Below, piece after piece: positions 22,373-30,071 of a DNA stretch of 34,399 nt. A program made the position numbers and the translations under genes. The stretch is from Streptomyces pyxinicus. Its GTDB lineage: Bacteria; Actinomycetota; Actinomycetes; Streptomycetales; Streptomycetaceae. The notes beneath the pieces are model-generated. The model saw only the letters and a program-made list of their open reading frames with translations, ran no database searches and was not told where the DNA came from. Location of the stretch: assembly GCF_024753135.1 (NCBI RefSeq), contig NZ_JANUGP010000049.1:1-34399 (forward strand), given 5' to 3'. Each line of letters opens with the position of its first letter. Within the stretch, counting starts at the first letter, position 1.

Positions 22373-23326
22373 CTACGACACGGTGAGCACGGCGTTCGCC
22401 GTGATCCGGCGGTCGCGCAGGTCGCCGAGGACGGTCGCGGTGTGCCGCCAGTCCTCCTGACGGCCGATCTGCGGGTGCAGCCGGCCGCTCTCCACGAGCC
22501 GGACCAGGGCGGCCAGGTCGGTGCCGAACGGCTCGTCGAAGTGCTCGTAGTGGAAGTGGCGCACGGTGGCCGAGCGGGGGCCCTTGAAGAACGCGAAGAA
22601 GCTCAGCTCGGCGGGCTGCCGGGAGGCCTGCCCGAACCAGATCAGCTGGCCGCGCTCGCGCAGCAGGGCGAGGGCGCGCGGGGTGGAGGTGTCGCCGACG
22701 GACTCCAGGACGATGTCGAAGGGGCCTGTGGCCTCGTCGAGGTCCTGTACGACGGTGGCGCCGAACCCGGCCAGCAGCTTGCCCCGTTCGGGGGTCGCCG
22801 TGACCGCGGTGACCTCGGCGCCCGCGCCGAGCGCCAGCTCGGTGACGTAGTGGCCGACACCGCCGGACGCGCCGGTGAGCAGGACGCGCCGGCCGCCGAA
22901 GGAACCCGCCACGCGCAGCAGGCGCAGGGCGGTGAGGCCGGCGAGGGGCAGCGCCGCCGCGCTCTCGAAGGAGACGGCGTCGGGCAGCACGGCCAGGGAG
23001 CGGGTCGGTACGGCGGCGTACCGGGCCCAGCCGTTGGCCGGCGGGTGGCCCACGACCCGGGTGCCGACGGCCGGCCCGGAACCGTCCGCCGCCGCTCGCA
23101 CGACCACGCCGGCGACGTCCTTGCCGGGCCGGCCGCCCAGGCGCAGCGGCCCGTGGAGCTGGAAGACCTCGCCGCGGTTGACGGAGAACGCCCGAACCTC
23201 GACGAGCGCCTCGTCCGCCGCCGGCTGCGGCGTCTCGGCCTCGCCGAGTTCGACCATCTCCTCGGGTCGTCCGGTGGGCAGCAGGGCTTTCATCGGGTGA
23301 CCTGCTGCGGGCGCGGCTGCGGGCAT
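22373..23326 (-). CDS. Quinone oxidoreductase-like zinc-free medium-chain dehydrogenase (MDR family)
   Basis: The 317-residue MDR protein has an N-terminal GroES-like domain (VEVRAFSVNRGEVFQLHGPL, with no zinc-ligand cysteines) and a Rossmann domain with VLLTGASGGVGHYVTELALG, the AxxGGVG nucleotide motif. It lacks both zinc sites, which places it with quinone reductases and enoyl reductases (QOR type). ATG 23326 is supported by AGGAG six bases upstream; an internal Met at residue 12 is an alternative. It probably reduces quinones or alpha,beta-unsaturated carbonyl compounds with NADPH. It is separated from the carboxylase genes by 161 bases and is not clearly part of either cluster. Confidence 0.85.
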   Translation of the reverse strand: MPAAAPAAGHPMKALLPTGRPEEMVELGEAETPQPAADEALVEVRAFSVNRGEVFQLHGPLRLGGRPGKDVAGVVVRAAADGSGPAVGTRVVGHPPANGWARYAAVPTRSLAVLPDAVSFESAAALPLAGLTALRLLRVAGSFGGRRVLLTGASGGVGHYVTELALGAGAEVTAVTATPERGKLLAGFGATVVQDLDEATGPFDIVLESVGDTSTPRALALLRERGQLIWFGQASRQPAELSFFAFFKGPRSATVRHFHYEHFDEPFGTDLAALVRLVESGRLHPQIGRQEDWRHTATVLGDLRDRRITANAVLTVS

Positions 23327-23487
23327 GGCTGACTCCTGAGTCCTGTCGGGGATGTGCTTCGTGAGCGGGCGCGCGGCCTCGGGGCCGAACGCGCCGGGCT
23401 GGTGTCCGGCACGCTAGGGGCGGGCATCGGCGCGGCTCAACACGTGTGCCGCGCACGTGCGCCGGGAGTGCTCCGGAAGTGACACGG

Positions 23488-23712
23488 TCACCAGGCGGAC
23501 GGCGGAGCCGGCGGCCGGGCCCGCCAGGTGCCGGCGACCGGATGCCGGGCGGGCCGGGTCCAGGCCGCCCTGACCGGGACGGGCGGGAGGCTCGGGGCGG
23601 CGGCGCGGCACGCGGCCACGGCGTGCAGCACCGCGAGGAGCGCGGCGATCTCGTCGGCGTCGGCGCTGCCGCGCACCAGCCGCACGGTGGGGGAGGGGGT
23701 CTCGGCGCTCAT
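23488..23712 (-). CDS. Acyl-CoA carboxylase epsilon subunit
   Basis: The 74-residue protein begins with TVRLVRGSADADEIAALLAV and ends in Pro/Arg-rich sequence with a C-terminal W near SAW. This is the pattern of actinobacterial acyl-CoA carboxylase epsilon subunits (AccE/PccE), which bind the beta subunit and stimulate the complex. Its ATG overlaps the stop of the beta-subunit gene (ATGA), so the two are translated together. The family is poorly conserved in sequence, so the call relies on the EIAAL helix, the size and the position. No alpha (biotin) subunit gene is nearby; the chromosomal AccA is presumably shared. Confidence 0.8.
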   Translation of the reverse strand: MSAETPSPTVRLVRGSADADEIAALLAVLHAVAACRAAAPSLPPVPVRAAWTRPARHPVAGTWRARPPAPPSAW

Positions 23713-25253
23713 ACCGGCTGGTTCCCGTGCTTGCGCTCGGGCAGCCGCGCGTGTTTCGCGCGCAGCATCCGCAACGACCTGATCAGCACCTCCCGGGTGC
23801 GGCGGGGATCGATGACGTCGTCCACGAGACCGCGCTCGGCGGCGTAGTACGGATGCATCAGTTCCTCCCTGTACTCGGCCACGCGCCGTGCCCGGGCGAG
23901 TTCCGGGTCGTCGGCCGCGGCGATCTCCCGGCGGAAGACGACGTCGGCCGCGCCCTCCGCGCCCATCACGGCGATCTCGTTGGTGGGCCAGGCGAAGGAC
24001 AGGTCGCAGCCGATGGAGCGGGAGTCCATGACGATGTACGCGCCGCCGTAGGCCTTGCGCAGGATGACCTGCACCCGGGGCACGGTGGCGTTGCAGTAGG
24101 CGTAGAGCAGTTTGGCGCCGCGCCGGATGATGCCGTCGTGCTCCTGGCCGGTGCCCGGCAGGAAACCGGGCACGTCGACCAGGGTCACCAGGGGGATGTT
24201 GAAGGAGTCGCAGAACTGCACGAACCGCGCGCCCTTCTCGGAGGCCGCGATGTCCAGGGCGCCGGCGCCCGCCAGCGGCTGGTTGGCGACGACACCGACG
24301 ACCTGGCCGCCGAGCCGGGCCAGGGCGACGACCAGGTTGGGCGCCCACAGCTCGTGCAGTTCGAACCAGTCGCCGTCGTCGACGAGTTCCTCGATGACCC
24401 GGCGGATGTCGTAGACCCGCTGCGGGTCGGCCGGCACGAGGTCGAGCAGGGCGTCGCCGGCGCGGTCGACGGGGTCGTCGGTGACGGCGTCGGGCGGCAG
24501 CTCGCGGTTGTTGGCGGGCAGCATCGACAGCAGGTGGCGCACGTCCTGGAGGCAGGACTCCTCGTCGTCGTGCAGGAAGGTGGAGACACCGGAGCGCGCC
24601 GAGTGGACATCGGCGCCGCCGAGTTCGTCGTGGCCGACCCGCTCGCCGGTGACGGCGTGCACGACATCGGGCCCGGTGATGTACATCTGCGCGGTGCCGC
24701 GCACCATGAACACGAAGTCGGTGAGGGCCGGCGAGTACGCGGCGCCCCCGGCGCACGGTCCGAGGACCACGCTGATCTGCGGGATCACCCCGGAGCAGCG
24801 CACATTGCGGGTGAAGATGCCGCCGTACCCGGCGAGCGCGGTCACCCCCTCCTGGATGCGCGCGCCGGCCCCGTCGCTCAGGGCGACCAGGGGTGCCCCG
24901 GCGGCCTCGGCCATGTCCATGATCTTGTGGATCTTCTGGGCGTGGGCCTCGCCGAGCGCCCCGCCGAAGATCCGGAAGTCGTGTCCGTAGACGAACACCT
25001 GCCGTCCGTCGACGGTGCCCCAGCCGGTCACGACACCGTCGCCGGCCGGCCTTCTCGTCTCCAGGCCGAAGCCGGTGGCACGGTGCCGGCGCAACCCCTC
25101 GACCTCGGTGAACGAGCCCTTGTCCAGCAGGAGGCCGAGGCGTTCGCGGACGGTGAGCTTGCCCCGGGCGTGCTGGCGCCCGGTGGCGGCCGGATCGGGC
25201 CCGGTCAGCGACTCGGCGTGGCGGGCGGCAAGTTCGCCCAGGCGTTCGCGCAC
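23709..25253 (-). CDS. Acyl-CoA carboxylase beta (carboxyltransferase) subunit
   Basis: The 514-residue protein is a full-length carboxyltransferase. It starts with HARGKLTVRERLGLLLDKGS and has the first oxyanion region SDGAGARIQEGV, the biotin-side pocket sequence GPCAGGAAYSPALTDFVFMV, and the second domain with DVPGFLPGTGQEHDGIIRRG and AYGGAYIVM. It carboxylates acetyl-, propionyl- or longer acyl-CoA with an alpha subunit from elsewhere. The second residue after the G of DFVFMVRG/D-type motifs, which influences acyl preference, is not decisive here. GTG 25253 has AAGGAG at a good distance. It is the intact paralogue of the fragment at 2-329. Beside the ketosynthase module it plausibly provides malonyl- or alkylmalonyl-CoA extender units. 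Confidence 0.92.
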   Translation of the reverse strand: MRERLGELAARHAESLTGPDPAATGRQHARGKLTVRERLGLLLDKGSFTEVEGLRRHRATGFGLETRRPAGDGVVTGWGTVDGRQVFVYGHDFRIFGGALGEAHAQKIHKIMDMAEAAGAPLVALSDGAGARIQEGVTALAGYGGIFTRNVRCSGVIPQISVVLGPCAGGAAYSPALTDFVFMVRGTAQMYITGPDVVHAVTGERVGHDELGGADVHSARSGVSTFLHDDEESCLQDVRHLLSMLPANNRELPPDAVTDDPVDRAGDALLDLVPADPQRVYDIRRVIEELVDDGDWFELHELWAPNLVVALARLGGQVVGVVANQPLAGAGALDIAASEKGARFVQFCDSFNIPLVTLVDVPGFLPGTGQEHDGIIRRGAKLLYAYCNATVPRVQVILRKAYGGAYIVMDSRSIGCDLSFAWPTNEIAVMGAEGAADVVFRREIAAADDPELARARRVAEYREELMHPYYAAERGLVDDVIDPRRTREVLIRSLRMLRAKHARLPERKHGNQPV

Positions 25254-25573
25254 GGAGAACTCCTTTTCTGCGCACCGGAAATGAGCTGTCTCCCCACGCT
25301 AGACAGACCCGTCGCACGTCCGGCAGGGCCCCTTTCCCAAAGGGCGGCCCGGTCATTCCTTGGTGACAACGCCCCTGCCCCGTACGGCGTTTCCCGGCAC
25401 TCCTCGGAATGAGTCTCTCGGAGTGTTCTCGTGCACTGAGGTGGCACTGTCGGGCCGACTCCGGCCAATGGGGGTTAGTTTCGGTCTCCCCCACCCGTTT
25501 CCCCCACCCGGCGGAAGGAGCCGTACATCCACCCTCCCTCTCTACCTGGAGCCTCTCTATCTGGAGACAGAAC
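25254..25573. promoter_or_regulatory. Divergent promoter region between accD-type gene and LuxR-type regulator
   Basis: These 320 bases are non-coding and serve two divergent genes. Visible elements are CCCTTT-CCC-AAAGGG at 25330-25344 and CACTCC-N16-GGAGTG at 25398-25425, both possible operators. A 15-base tandem duplication at 25537-25566 sits just before the regulator. Clear -10/-35 boxes are not obvious. Confidence 0.5.
25537..25566 (+). repeat. 15-bp tandem duplication CCTCTCTAYCTGGAG carrying the ribosome site
   Basis: CCTCTCTACCTGGAG (25537-25551) is followed directly by CCTCTCTATCTGGAG (25552-25566), with one mismatch. Each copy ends in GGAG. The second GGAG lies 8 bases before ATG 25574 and is the likely ribosome site; the first is a spare copy. 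Confidence 0.7.
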
Positions 25574-26227
25574 ATGAGCGAGGAGAAAACCCTCTCGTCC
25601 CGGCACATCGCCGTGATCGCGGACCCGTTCCCGATCTCCCGCGCTGCGGTGGCCTCGCTGCTGCGCCGCTCCGGCGCGGTCGACGAGGCACAGGAGGCGA
25701 AGACCGGGCAGGGCGCACTCGACCTGGTGCGCAGGCTGCGGGCCGACATGCTGGTCACCGAGGTGGACCTGGCGGGCCGGGGCGACGGGGTTCAGCTGGT
25801 CAGGCAGGTCAAGGGGCTCGCCCGGCCGCCGACCGTCCTGATGTTCACCGGTGCCGACGATCCCGCGGTGGTCGCCGCGTGTCTGGTCGGCGGGGCCGAC
25901 GGTTTCGTCCACCGTACGGCCTCGCCCGACCGGCTGGTCCGGGCCGTGGAGACCCTCGCGGCGGGCCGGTCCGTCTGGCATCTGCGCGAACACGCGGGCC
26001 TCGCCCCGGTCCCGGGAACACAGCCGCAGGTGCCCGGGATGACCGCACGCGAGCAGCAGATACTGGGCCTTTTGCTGGGCCGGTACTCCAACGACGAGAT
26101 AGCGGCCGAACTCCATCTGGCCCGGCAGACCGTCAAGAACCACGTCAGCAATGTGCTCACCAAACTGGGCGTGGCCAGCCGGCGCGAACTGCTGACCCGC
26201 CGGGAGCCCGTTCCGACGGCTTCCTGA
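25574..26227 (+). CDS. LuxR/NarL-family regulator with degenerate receiver (Glu at the phospho-site)
   Basis: The 217-residue protein has a receiver-like N-terminal domain (about 10-130) and a LuxR DNA-binding domain (about 150-205: MTAREQQILGLLLGRYSNDE, ARQTVKNHVSNVLTKLGVAS). At the phosphorylation position the sequence is LVTEVDLAGRGDG, so E63 replaces the usual Asp, and only one acidic residue (D17) remains of the usual acidic pair. A Glu can imitate the phosphorylated state, suggesting a constitutive or ligand-controlled activator. No sensor kinase gene is adjacent. ATG 25574 is supported by the duplicated GGAG. It is divergent from the carboxylase and upstream of the reductase-ketosynthase module, which it may control. 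I saw no TTA codon. Confidence 0.88.
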   Translation: MSEEKTLSSRHIAVIADPFPISRAAVASLLRRSGAVDEAQEAKTGQGALDLVRRLRADMLVTEVDLAGRGDGVQLVRQVKGLARPPTVLMFTGADDPAVVAACLVGGADGFVHRTASPDRLVRAVETLAAGRSVWHLREHAGLAPVPGTQPQVPGMTAREQQILGLLLGRYSNDEIAAELHLARQTVKNHVSNVLTKLGVASRRELLTRREPVPTAS

Positions 26228-26280
26228 AAAGCCGTGCGGAAGGGCGGGAACGCCAAGGGAAGAACACAGGAGACAGGAGA

Positions 26281-26327
26281 GCACAGGGAATGAGCAGGAC
26301 GGGCCCCGTCCTGCTCATTCCCTGTGC
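26281..26327. terminator. Perfect 23-bp inverted repeat, bidirectional terminator
   Basis: Bases 26281-26303 are perfectly complementary to 26305-26327 around a single central base; in RNA a few central pairs would open to form the loop. It lies between the converging LuxR-type gene (stop 26227) and FabG-type gene (stop 26361). No T tract follows. It is among the strongest hairpins in the window. Confidence 0.85.
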
Positions 26328-26360
26328 GCGTGCGGTGCGTGCGGCGGTGACCGCGGTGAT

Positions 26361-27125
26361 TCAGCCCAGCGGACCGCCGGCCACGTACAGCACCTGTCCC
26401 GAGACGAAGCCCGCCCGCTCGCCGGCGAGGAACGCGACCGCCTCGGCCACGTCCTCGGGCTCGCCCACCCGCCGTACCGGGATCTCGGCGGCGCGGCTCT
26501 CCTTGAACTGCTCGAAGGTCAGACCCAGCCGGGCGGCCGTCGCGGCGGTCATGTCGGTCGCGACGAACCCGGGGGCGACGGCGTTGGCGGTGATGCCGAA
26601 TCTGCCCAGCTCCAGGGCGAGGGTCTTGGTGAAGCCCTGGAGACCGGCCTTGGCGGCGGAGTAGTTGGCCTGGCCGCGGTTGCCGAGCGCGGAGGACGAG
26701 GACAGGTTGACGATCCGGCCGAAGCCGGCGTCGACCATGTGCCGCTGCACCGCGCGGGACATCAGGAAGGCGCCGCGCAGATGGACGGCCATGACGGTGT
26801 CCCAGTCCACGGCGCTCATCTTGAACAGCAGGTTGTCGCGGAGCACACCCGCGTTGTTGACGAGGACGGTGGGCGGCCCGAGTTCCCCGGCCACCCGCGC
26901 GACGGCGGCCGCCACCTCCGCCTCGTCGGTGACGTCCGCCGCGACGGCCAGCGCCCGGCCGCCGCCCCCGATGACGCGTTCGGCGGTCGCGGCGGCGCCC
27001 GGCCCGTCCAGGTCGAGTACGGCGACGGCGAGTCCGTCGGCGGCGAGACGCTCGGCGGTGGCCGCTCCGATGCCGCGGGCCGCTCCGGTCACCACGGCGA
27101 TGCGCTGGGGGGTCGTCTGTGTCAT
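26361..27125 (-). CDS. 3-oxoacyl-ACP reductase-like short-chain dehydrogenase (FabG family)
   Basis: The 254-residue SDR has TGAARGIG (NADPH motif), NNAGVLRDN, the catalytic SSSSALGNRGQANYSAAKAG (Ser, Tyr, Lys) and the C-terminal PVRRVGEPEDVAEAVAFLAG, all typical of FabG/PhaB. It reduces 3-oxoacyl thioesters to 3-hydroxyacyl thioesters; both ACP and CoA forms occur in this family. It ends in VLYVAGGPLG where VDGG is usual. It is divergent from the tautomerase-kinase-dehydrogenase operon. Alongside the nearby ketosynthase genes it could reduce their products, or act on a 3-keto intermediate in acyl-CoA remodelling. ATG 27125 is the first Met before the conserved strand. Confidence 0.9.
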   Translation of the reverse strand: MTQTTPQRIAVVTGAARGIGAATAERLAADGLAVAVLDLDGPGAAATAERVIGGGGRALAVAADVTDEAEVAAAVARVAGELGPPTVLVNNAGVLRDNLLFKMSAVDWDTVMAVHLRGAFLMSRAVQRHMVDAGFGRIVNLSSSSALGNRGQANYSAAKAGLQGFTKTLALELGRFGITANAVAPGFVATDMTAATAARLGLTFEQFKESRAAEIPVRRVGEPEDVAEAVAFLAGERAGFVSGQVLYVAGGPLG

Positions 27126-27163
27126 GTCCGGGAATTTATGCGGCGTACGCCCCCTCCCGCGGA

Positions 27164-27187
27164 GCGGTGTTTCCTACGAGACACCGC
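27164..27187. promoter_or_regulatory. Inverted repeat GCGGTGT-N10-ACACCGC in the fabG/tautomerase divergent region
   Basis: A perfect 7-bp-arm inverted repeat lies midway in the 200-base region between the divergent FabG-type and tautomerase genes. Its geometry suits a dimeric regulator, possibly the LuxR-type protein at 25574. No other function is evident. Confidence 0.4.
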
Positions 27188-27325
27188 ACGGCGTCCTAGG
27201 GGTCATTCTCCTTGAAGGCGTTCCCGGGCCCGGCCTAGCGTTCCGGTCATGCGGAGGCCGCCGCCGGAACGCACGGCGACGGAATGCGCGACATTCCCGG
27301 ATGAGAAAAGCCCCAGGAGGTTGAA

Positions 27326-27508
27326 ATGCCGATCGTGACCGTTCAGCAGGGTCCGCGTGACGTCGAGCTCAAGCGTGACCTGGTCGCCCGTATCACGGAC
27401 GCCTTCGTCGACGCCTACAAGATCCCGGCGGAGACGGTCCAGGTGTGGATCCAGGAGGTCCCGGCCGACAGCTGGGGCGCCGCGGGCAAGCTCATCGCCG
27501 ACAGCTGA
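27326..27508 (+). CDS. 4-oxalocrotonate tautomerase-family small enzyme
   Basis: The 60-residue protein starts MPIVTVQQGP. After removal of Met the N-terminal proline (Pro1) is the catalytic base of the 4-oxalocrotonate tautomerase superfamily. The VQVWIQEVPADSWGAAGK segment, with the final strand, is also typical. Such proteins form hexamers and move protons between enol and keto forms, or hydrate and dehalogenate small substrates. CAGGAGG lies about 7 bases upstream of the ATG. It is the first gene of the rightward module, followed after about 100 bases by the kinase-like gene. Its substrate is unknown. A role in isomerising an unsaturated acyl or ring-cleavage product is plausible, the latter linking it to the L-DOPA cleavage chemistry. 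Confidence 0.88.
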   Translation: MPIVTVQQGPRDVELKRDLVARITDAFVDAYKIPAETVQVWIQEVPADSWGAAGKLIADS

Positions 27509-27608
27509 CGTCCGCCCCCTCTTCCCTCTTCCTCCAGTGCGGTCCCGGCCCCGCCCTCGCGGGCGGCCGGGACCGCGCCGTACCACCGTCAAGCGAACGG
27601 AGAGCACC

Positions 27609-28661
27609 GTGACGACACCGACCGGCACGACGGCGCCCGGTGCCCTCGACGGCATCGACGCCGGGCGGCTCGCGCGCTGGCTGGAGAGCCGGCTGCCGGG
27701 CCGTGGTCCGCTGGAGGCGGTGACCCCCCTGGCCGGCGGCCGGTCCAATCTGACGTACCGCGTCTCCTGGAGCGGCCGTACCCTCGTGCTGCGCCGGCCG
27801 CCGCTGGGGCATGTCCTGGCCACCGCCCACGACATGGCGCGCGAGTACCGGGTGCTGAGCGCGCTCGGCCCGGCCGGTGTGCCCGTGCCGCGGACGTACG
27901 CGCTGTGCCGGGACGAGGACGTGCTCGGCGCCCCCTTCTACGTCATGGCCTTCGCCGAGGGCATCGCCTACCGCGGCGACGACGAACTCGCCCCGCTCGG
28001 ACCGCGCTCGGCACGGCGCACCACCCACGCGCTGGTCGACACCCTGGCCCTGCTGCACTCCGTGGACCCGGGGCCCGCGGGCCTCGCCGGCTTCGGCCGG
28101 CCCCAGGGCTTCATGGCCCGGCAGGTGCGGCGCTGGCGCCACCAGTGGGACGCCTCGCGCACCCGGGAGGTGGACGGCGCCGACCGGCTCAACGACCGCC
28201 TGGCGGCGACCTGTCCGGAGTCGGGCGCGGTCGCGGTCGTCCACGGCGACTACAAGCTGGACAACGTGCTGCTCGACCGGGCCGACCCGGGCCGGGTCAC
28301 CGCGGTGCTCGACTGGGAGATGTCCACGCTCGGCGACCCGCTGGCCGACCTCGGCATGCTCTGCGTGTACTGGGACGGCTTCGCCGGCGTCGACCGCCCG
28401 CCGGTCGCGTCCCCCGGCGCCCTGCCCGGCTGGCCCGGCCGCGACGAGCTGGTGGAACGGTACGCGGCACACGGCGCGGCCGGTCTGGAACACCTCGGCT
28501 GGTACGTCGCGTTCGCCTTCTACAAGCTCGCCGCGATCCTGGAAGGCATCCACTGCCGCACCGTTCAGGGCCTCACCGTCGGCGAGGAGTCCGCGAACCT
28601 CGCCGACGCCGTACCGCTGCTGGTGGCCCGCGGCCACGACGCCCTGCGCACCGCCGGCTGA
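27609..28661 (+). CDS. APH-family kinase, ACAD10/11- or LvaA-like acyl-CoA phosphotransferase candidate
   Basis: The 350-residue protein has the aminoglycoside phosphotransferase (kinase-like) fold. LAGGRSNLTYRV is the glycine-rich N-lobe, VVHGDYKLDNVLLD the catalytic loop (HGD, D, N) and VLDWEMSTLGDPLADLG the metal-binding loop. This sub-type matches the kinase half of mammalian ACAD10/ACAD11 and bacterial LvaA, which phosphorylate 4-hydroxyacyl-CoA. The acyl-CoA dehydrogenase-like partner is encoded immediately downstream. GTG 27609 is supported by GGAGAG about 5-10 bases upstream. A resistance kinase is less likely because of that neighbour and the characteristic WEMSTLGDPLADL. The expected role is to activate a hydroxyacyl thioester for elimination or isomerisation. 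Confidence 0.82.
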   Translation: MTTPTGTTAPGALDGIDAGRLARWLESRLPGRGPLEAVTPLAGGRSNLTYRVSWSGRTLVLRRPPLGHVLATAHDMAREYRVLSALGPAGVPVPRTYALCRDEDVLGAPFYVMAFAEGIAYRGDDELAPLGPRSARRTTHALVDTLALLHSVDPGPAGLAGFGRPQGFMARQVRRWRHQWDASRTREVDGADRLNDRLAATCPESGAVAVVHGDYKLDNVLLDRADPGRVTAVLDWEMSTLGDPLADLGMLCVYWDGFAGVDRPPVASPGALPGWPGRDELVERYAAHGAAGLEHLGWYVAFAFYKLAAILEGIHCRTVQGLTVGEESANLADAVPLLVARGHDALRTAG

Positions 28662-28704
28662 CCCGGCCGCCCGGAACCCGCCCCGCCCGCAACGGAGTTG
28701 CCCC

Positions 28705-29919
28705 ATGGACTTTTCCCACGACGCCCGGACCGAGGAACTGCGCACCAGGATGCGCGCCTTCCTGGACGAGCACGTGCTGCCCGCCGAACCCGTCTTCCAC
28801 GCCCAGTACGACGCCGCCCGCCCCTGGAGCCGCCCCCCGGTGCTCCGGGAACTCAAGGACGAGGCACGCCGGCAGGGCCTGTGGAACCTCTTCCTGCCCG
28901 ACGACCGGTTCGGCGCGGGACTGACCAACCTCCAGTACGCCCCGCTCGCCGAGATCACCGGACGCAGCCCCTTCATCGCGCCGGAGGCCGTCAACTGCGC
29001 GGCCCCCGACACCGGCAACATGGAGGTCCTCGCCCTGTTCGGCACCCCCGCCCAGCAGGACCGCTGGCTGAAACCCCTGCTCGACGGGGCGATCCGCTCG
29101 GCCTTCTGCATGACCGAGCCGGAGGTCGCCTCCTCGGACGCCGCGAACATCACCACCCGCATCGAACGCGACGGCGGCGGCTATGTCGTCGACGGCCGCA
29201 AGTGGTGGTCGTCGGGCGCGCTGGCACCGGAGTGCGAACTGCTGATCGTGATGGGGAAGACCGACCCGGACGGCCCCCGCCACCGGCAGCAGTCGATGAT
29301 CCTCGTACCGCGCGACACTCCCGGCGTGCGCGTCGAGCGCGGTGTGCACGTCTTCGGCTACACCGACGGCCCGCACGGCGGGCACGGCGAGGTCGTCTTC
29401 GACCGCGTCCGGGTGCCCGCCGAGAACATCATCGCGGGTGAGGGGGAGGGCTTCGCCATCGCGCAGGCCCGGCTCGGCCCCGGCCGCATCCACCACTGCA
29501 TGCGGCTGATCGGCATGGCCGAGCGCGCCTTCGACCTGATGTGCGCACGCGCCGCCCACCGGGTCGCCTTCGGCAAGCCCCTCGCCGAACAGGGCGTGGT
29601 CCGCGAGTGGATCGCCGAGGCCCGCGTCCGCATCGAACAGGCGCGGCTGCTGGTGCTCAAGACCGCCTACCTGATGGACACGCTCGGCAACCAGGGCGCG
29701 CACACCGAGATCCAGGCCATCAAGATCGCAGTACCGGCGATGGCCGAGTGGGTCATCGACAAGGCCATCCAGACGCACGGGGGAGGCGGCGTCTCCCAGG
29801 ACTTCCCGCTCGCCGAACTCTGGGCCCACGCCCGCACCCTGCGCCTGGCCGACGGCCCCGACGAGGTCCACCGCGCCTCACTGGCCCGTCGCGAGCTGCG
29901 CCGCTACCGGACCACCTGA
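28705..29919 (+). CDS. Acyl-CoA dehydrogenase, ACAD11/LvaC-like
   Basis: The 404-residue flavoprotein has the family blocks: AFCMTEPEVASSDAANI (substrate and FAD contact), the GRKWWSSGAL strand, FGKPLAEQGVV, and IQTHGGGGVSQDFPLAELWA near the C-terminus. The WWSSGA and TEPEVASSDA forms belong to the ACAD10/11 branch, which pairs with APH kinases. In the levulinate pathway of Pseudomonas, the LvaA kinase and LvaC convert 4-hydroxyacyl-CoA through a phosphorylated intermediate towards the 3-hydroxyacyl isomer. The gene starts at ATG 28705, 43 bases after the kinase, with GGAG in front. A strong terminator follows its stop. A conventional dehydrogenation in lipid supply is the main alternative. 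Confidence 0.88.
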   Translation: MDFSHDARTEELRTRMRAFLDEHVLPAEPVFHAQYDAARPWSRPPVLRELKDEARRQGLWNLFLPDDRFGAGLTNLQYAPLAEITGRSPFIAPEAVNCAAPDTGNMEVLALFGTPAQQDRWLKPLLDGAIRSAFCMTEPEVASSDAANITTRIERDGGGYVVDGRKWWSSGALAPECELLIVMGKTDPDGPRHRQQSMILVPRDTPGVRVERGVHVFGYTDGPHGGHGEVVFDRVRVPAENIIAGEGEGFAIAQARLGPGRIHHCMRLIGMAERAFDLMCARAAHRVAFGKPLAEQGVVREWIAEARVRIEQARLLVLKTAYLMDTLGNQGAHTEIQAIKIAVPAMAEWVIDKAIQTHGGGGVSQDFPLAELWAHARTLRLADGPDEVHRASLARRELRRYRTT

Positions 29920-29933
29920 CGACCCCTCACCGC

Positions 29934-29963
29934 AAAGCCGCCCTTTTCCGGAAGGGCGGCTTT
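29934..29963 (+). terminator. Terminator after the kinase-dehydrogenase genes
   Basis: AAAGCCGCCCTT (29934-29945) pairs with AAGGGCGGCTTT (29952-29963), giving a 12-bp stem and 6-base loop ending in TTT. It begins 15 bases after the dehydrogenase stop and separates that operon from the ketosynthase operon. Confidence 0.85.
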
Positions 29964-29982
29964 CCGTATTTCCGGACGCATT

Positions 29983-30002
29983 TACGAGCGGTACCGCGAG
30001 TA
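29983..30002. promoter_or_regulatory. Palindrome upstream of the ketosynthase operon
   Basis: TACGAGCGGTACCGCGAGTA has a perfect central CGGTACCG and outer TAC/GTA symmetry. It lies 70 bases before the ketosynthase ATG, where an operator for a dimeric regulator could sit. It is not repeated elsewhere that I noticed. Confidence 0.4.
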
Positions 30003-30071
30003 CTGTTTTCCCTTGGAAAGGGTACCCGGCGGCCCATGGCCGCCGATCCGGCCACGGATAACTTTCCAGGT

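Noticed and set aside
27609..28661. Aminoglycoside resistance kinase for self-protection
   Set aside because: The fold is shared, but the WEMSTLGDPLADLG loop and the adjoining ACAD gene fit the acyl-CoA-related APH branch.
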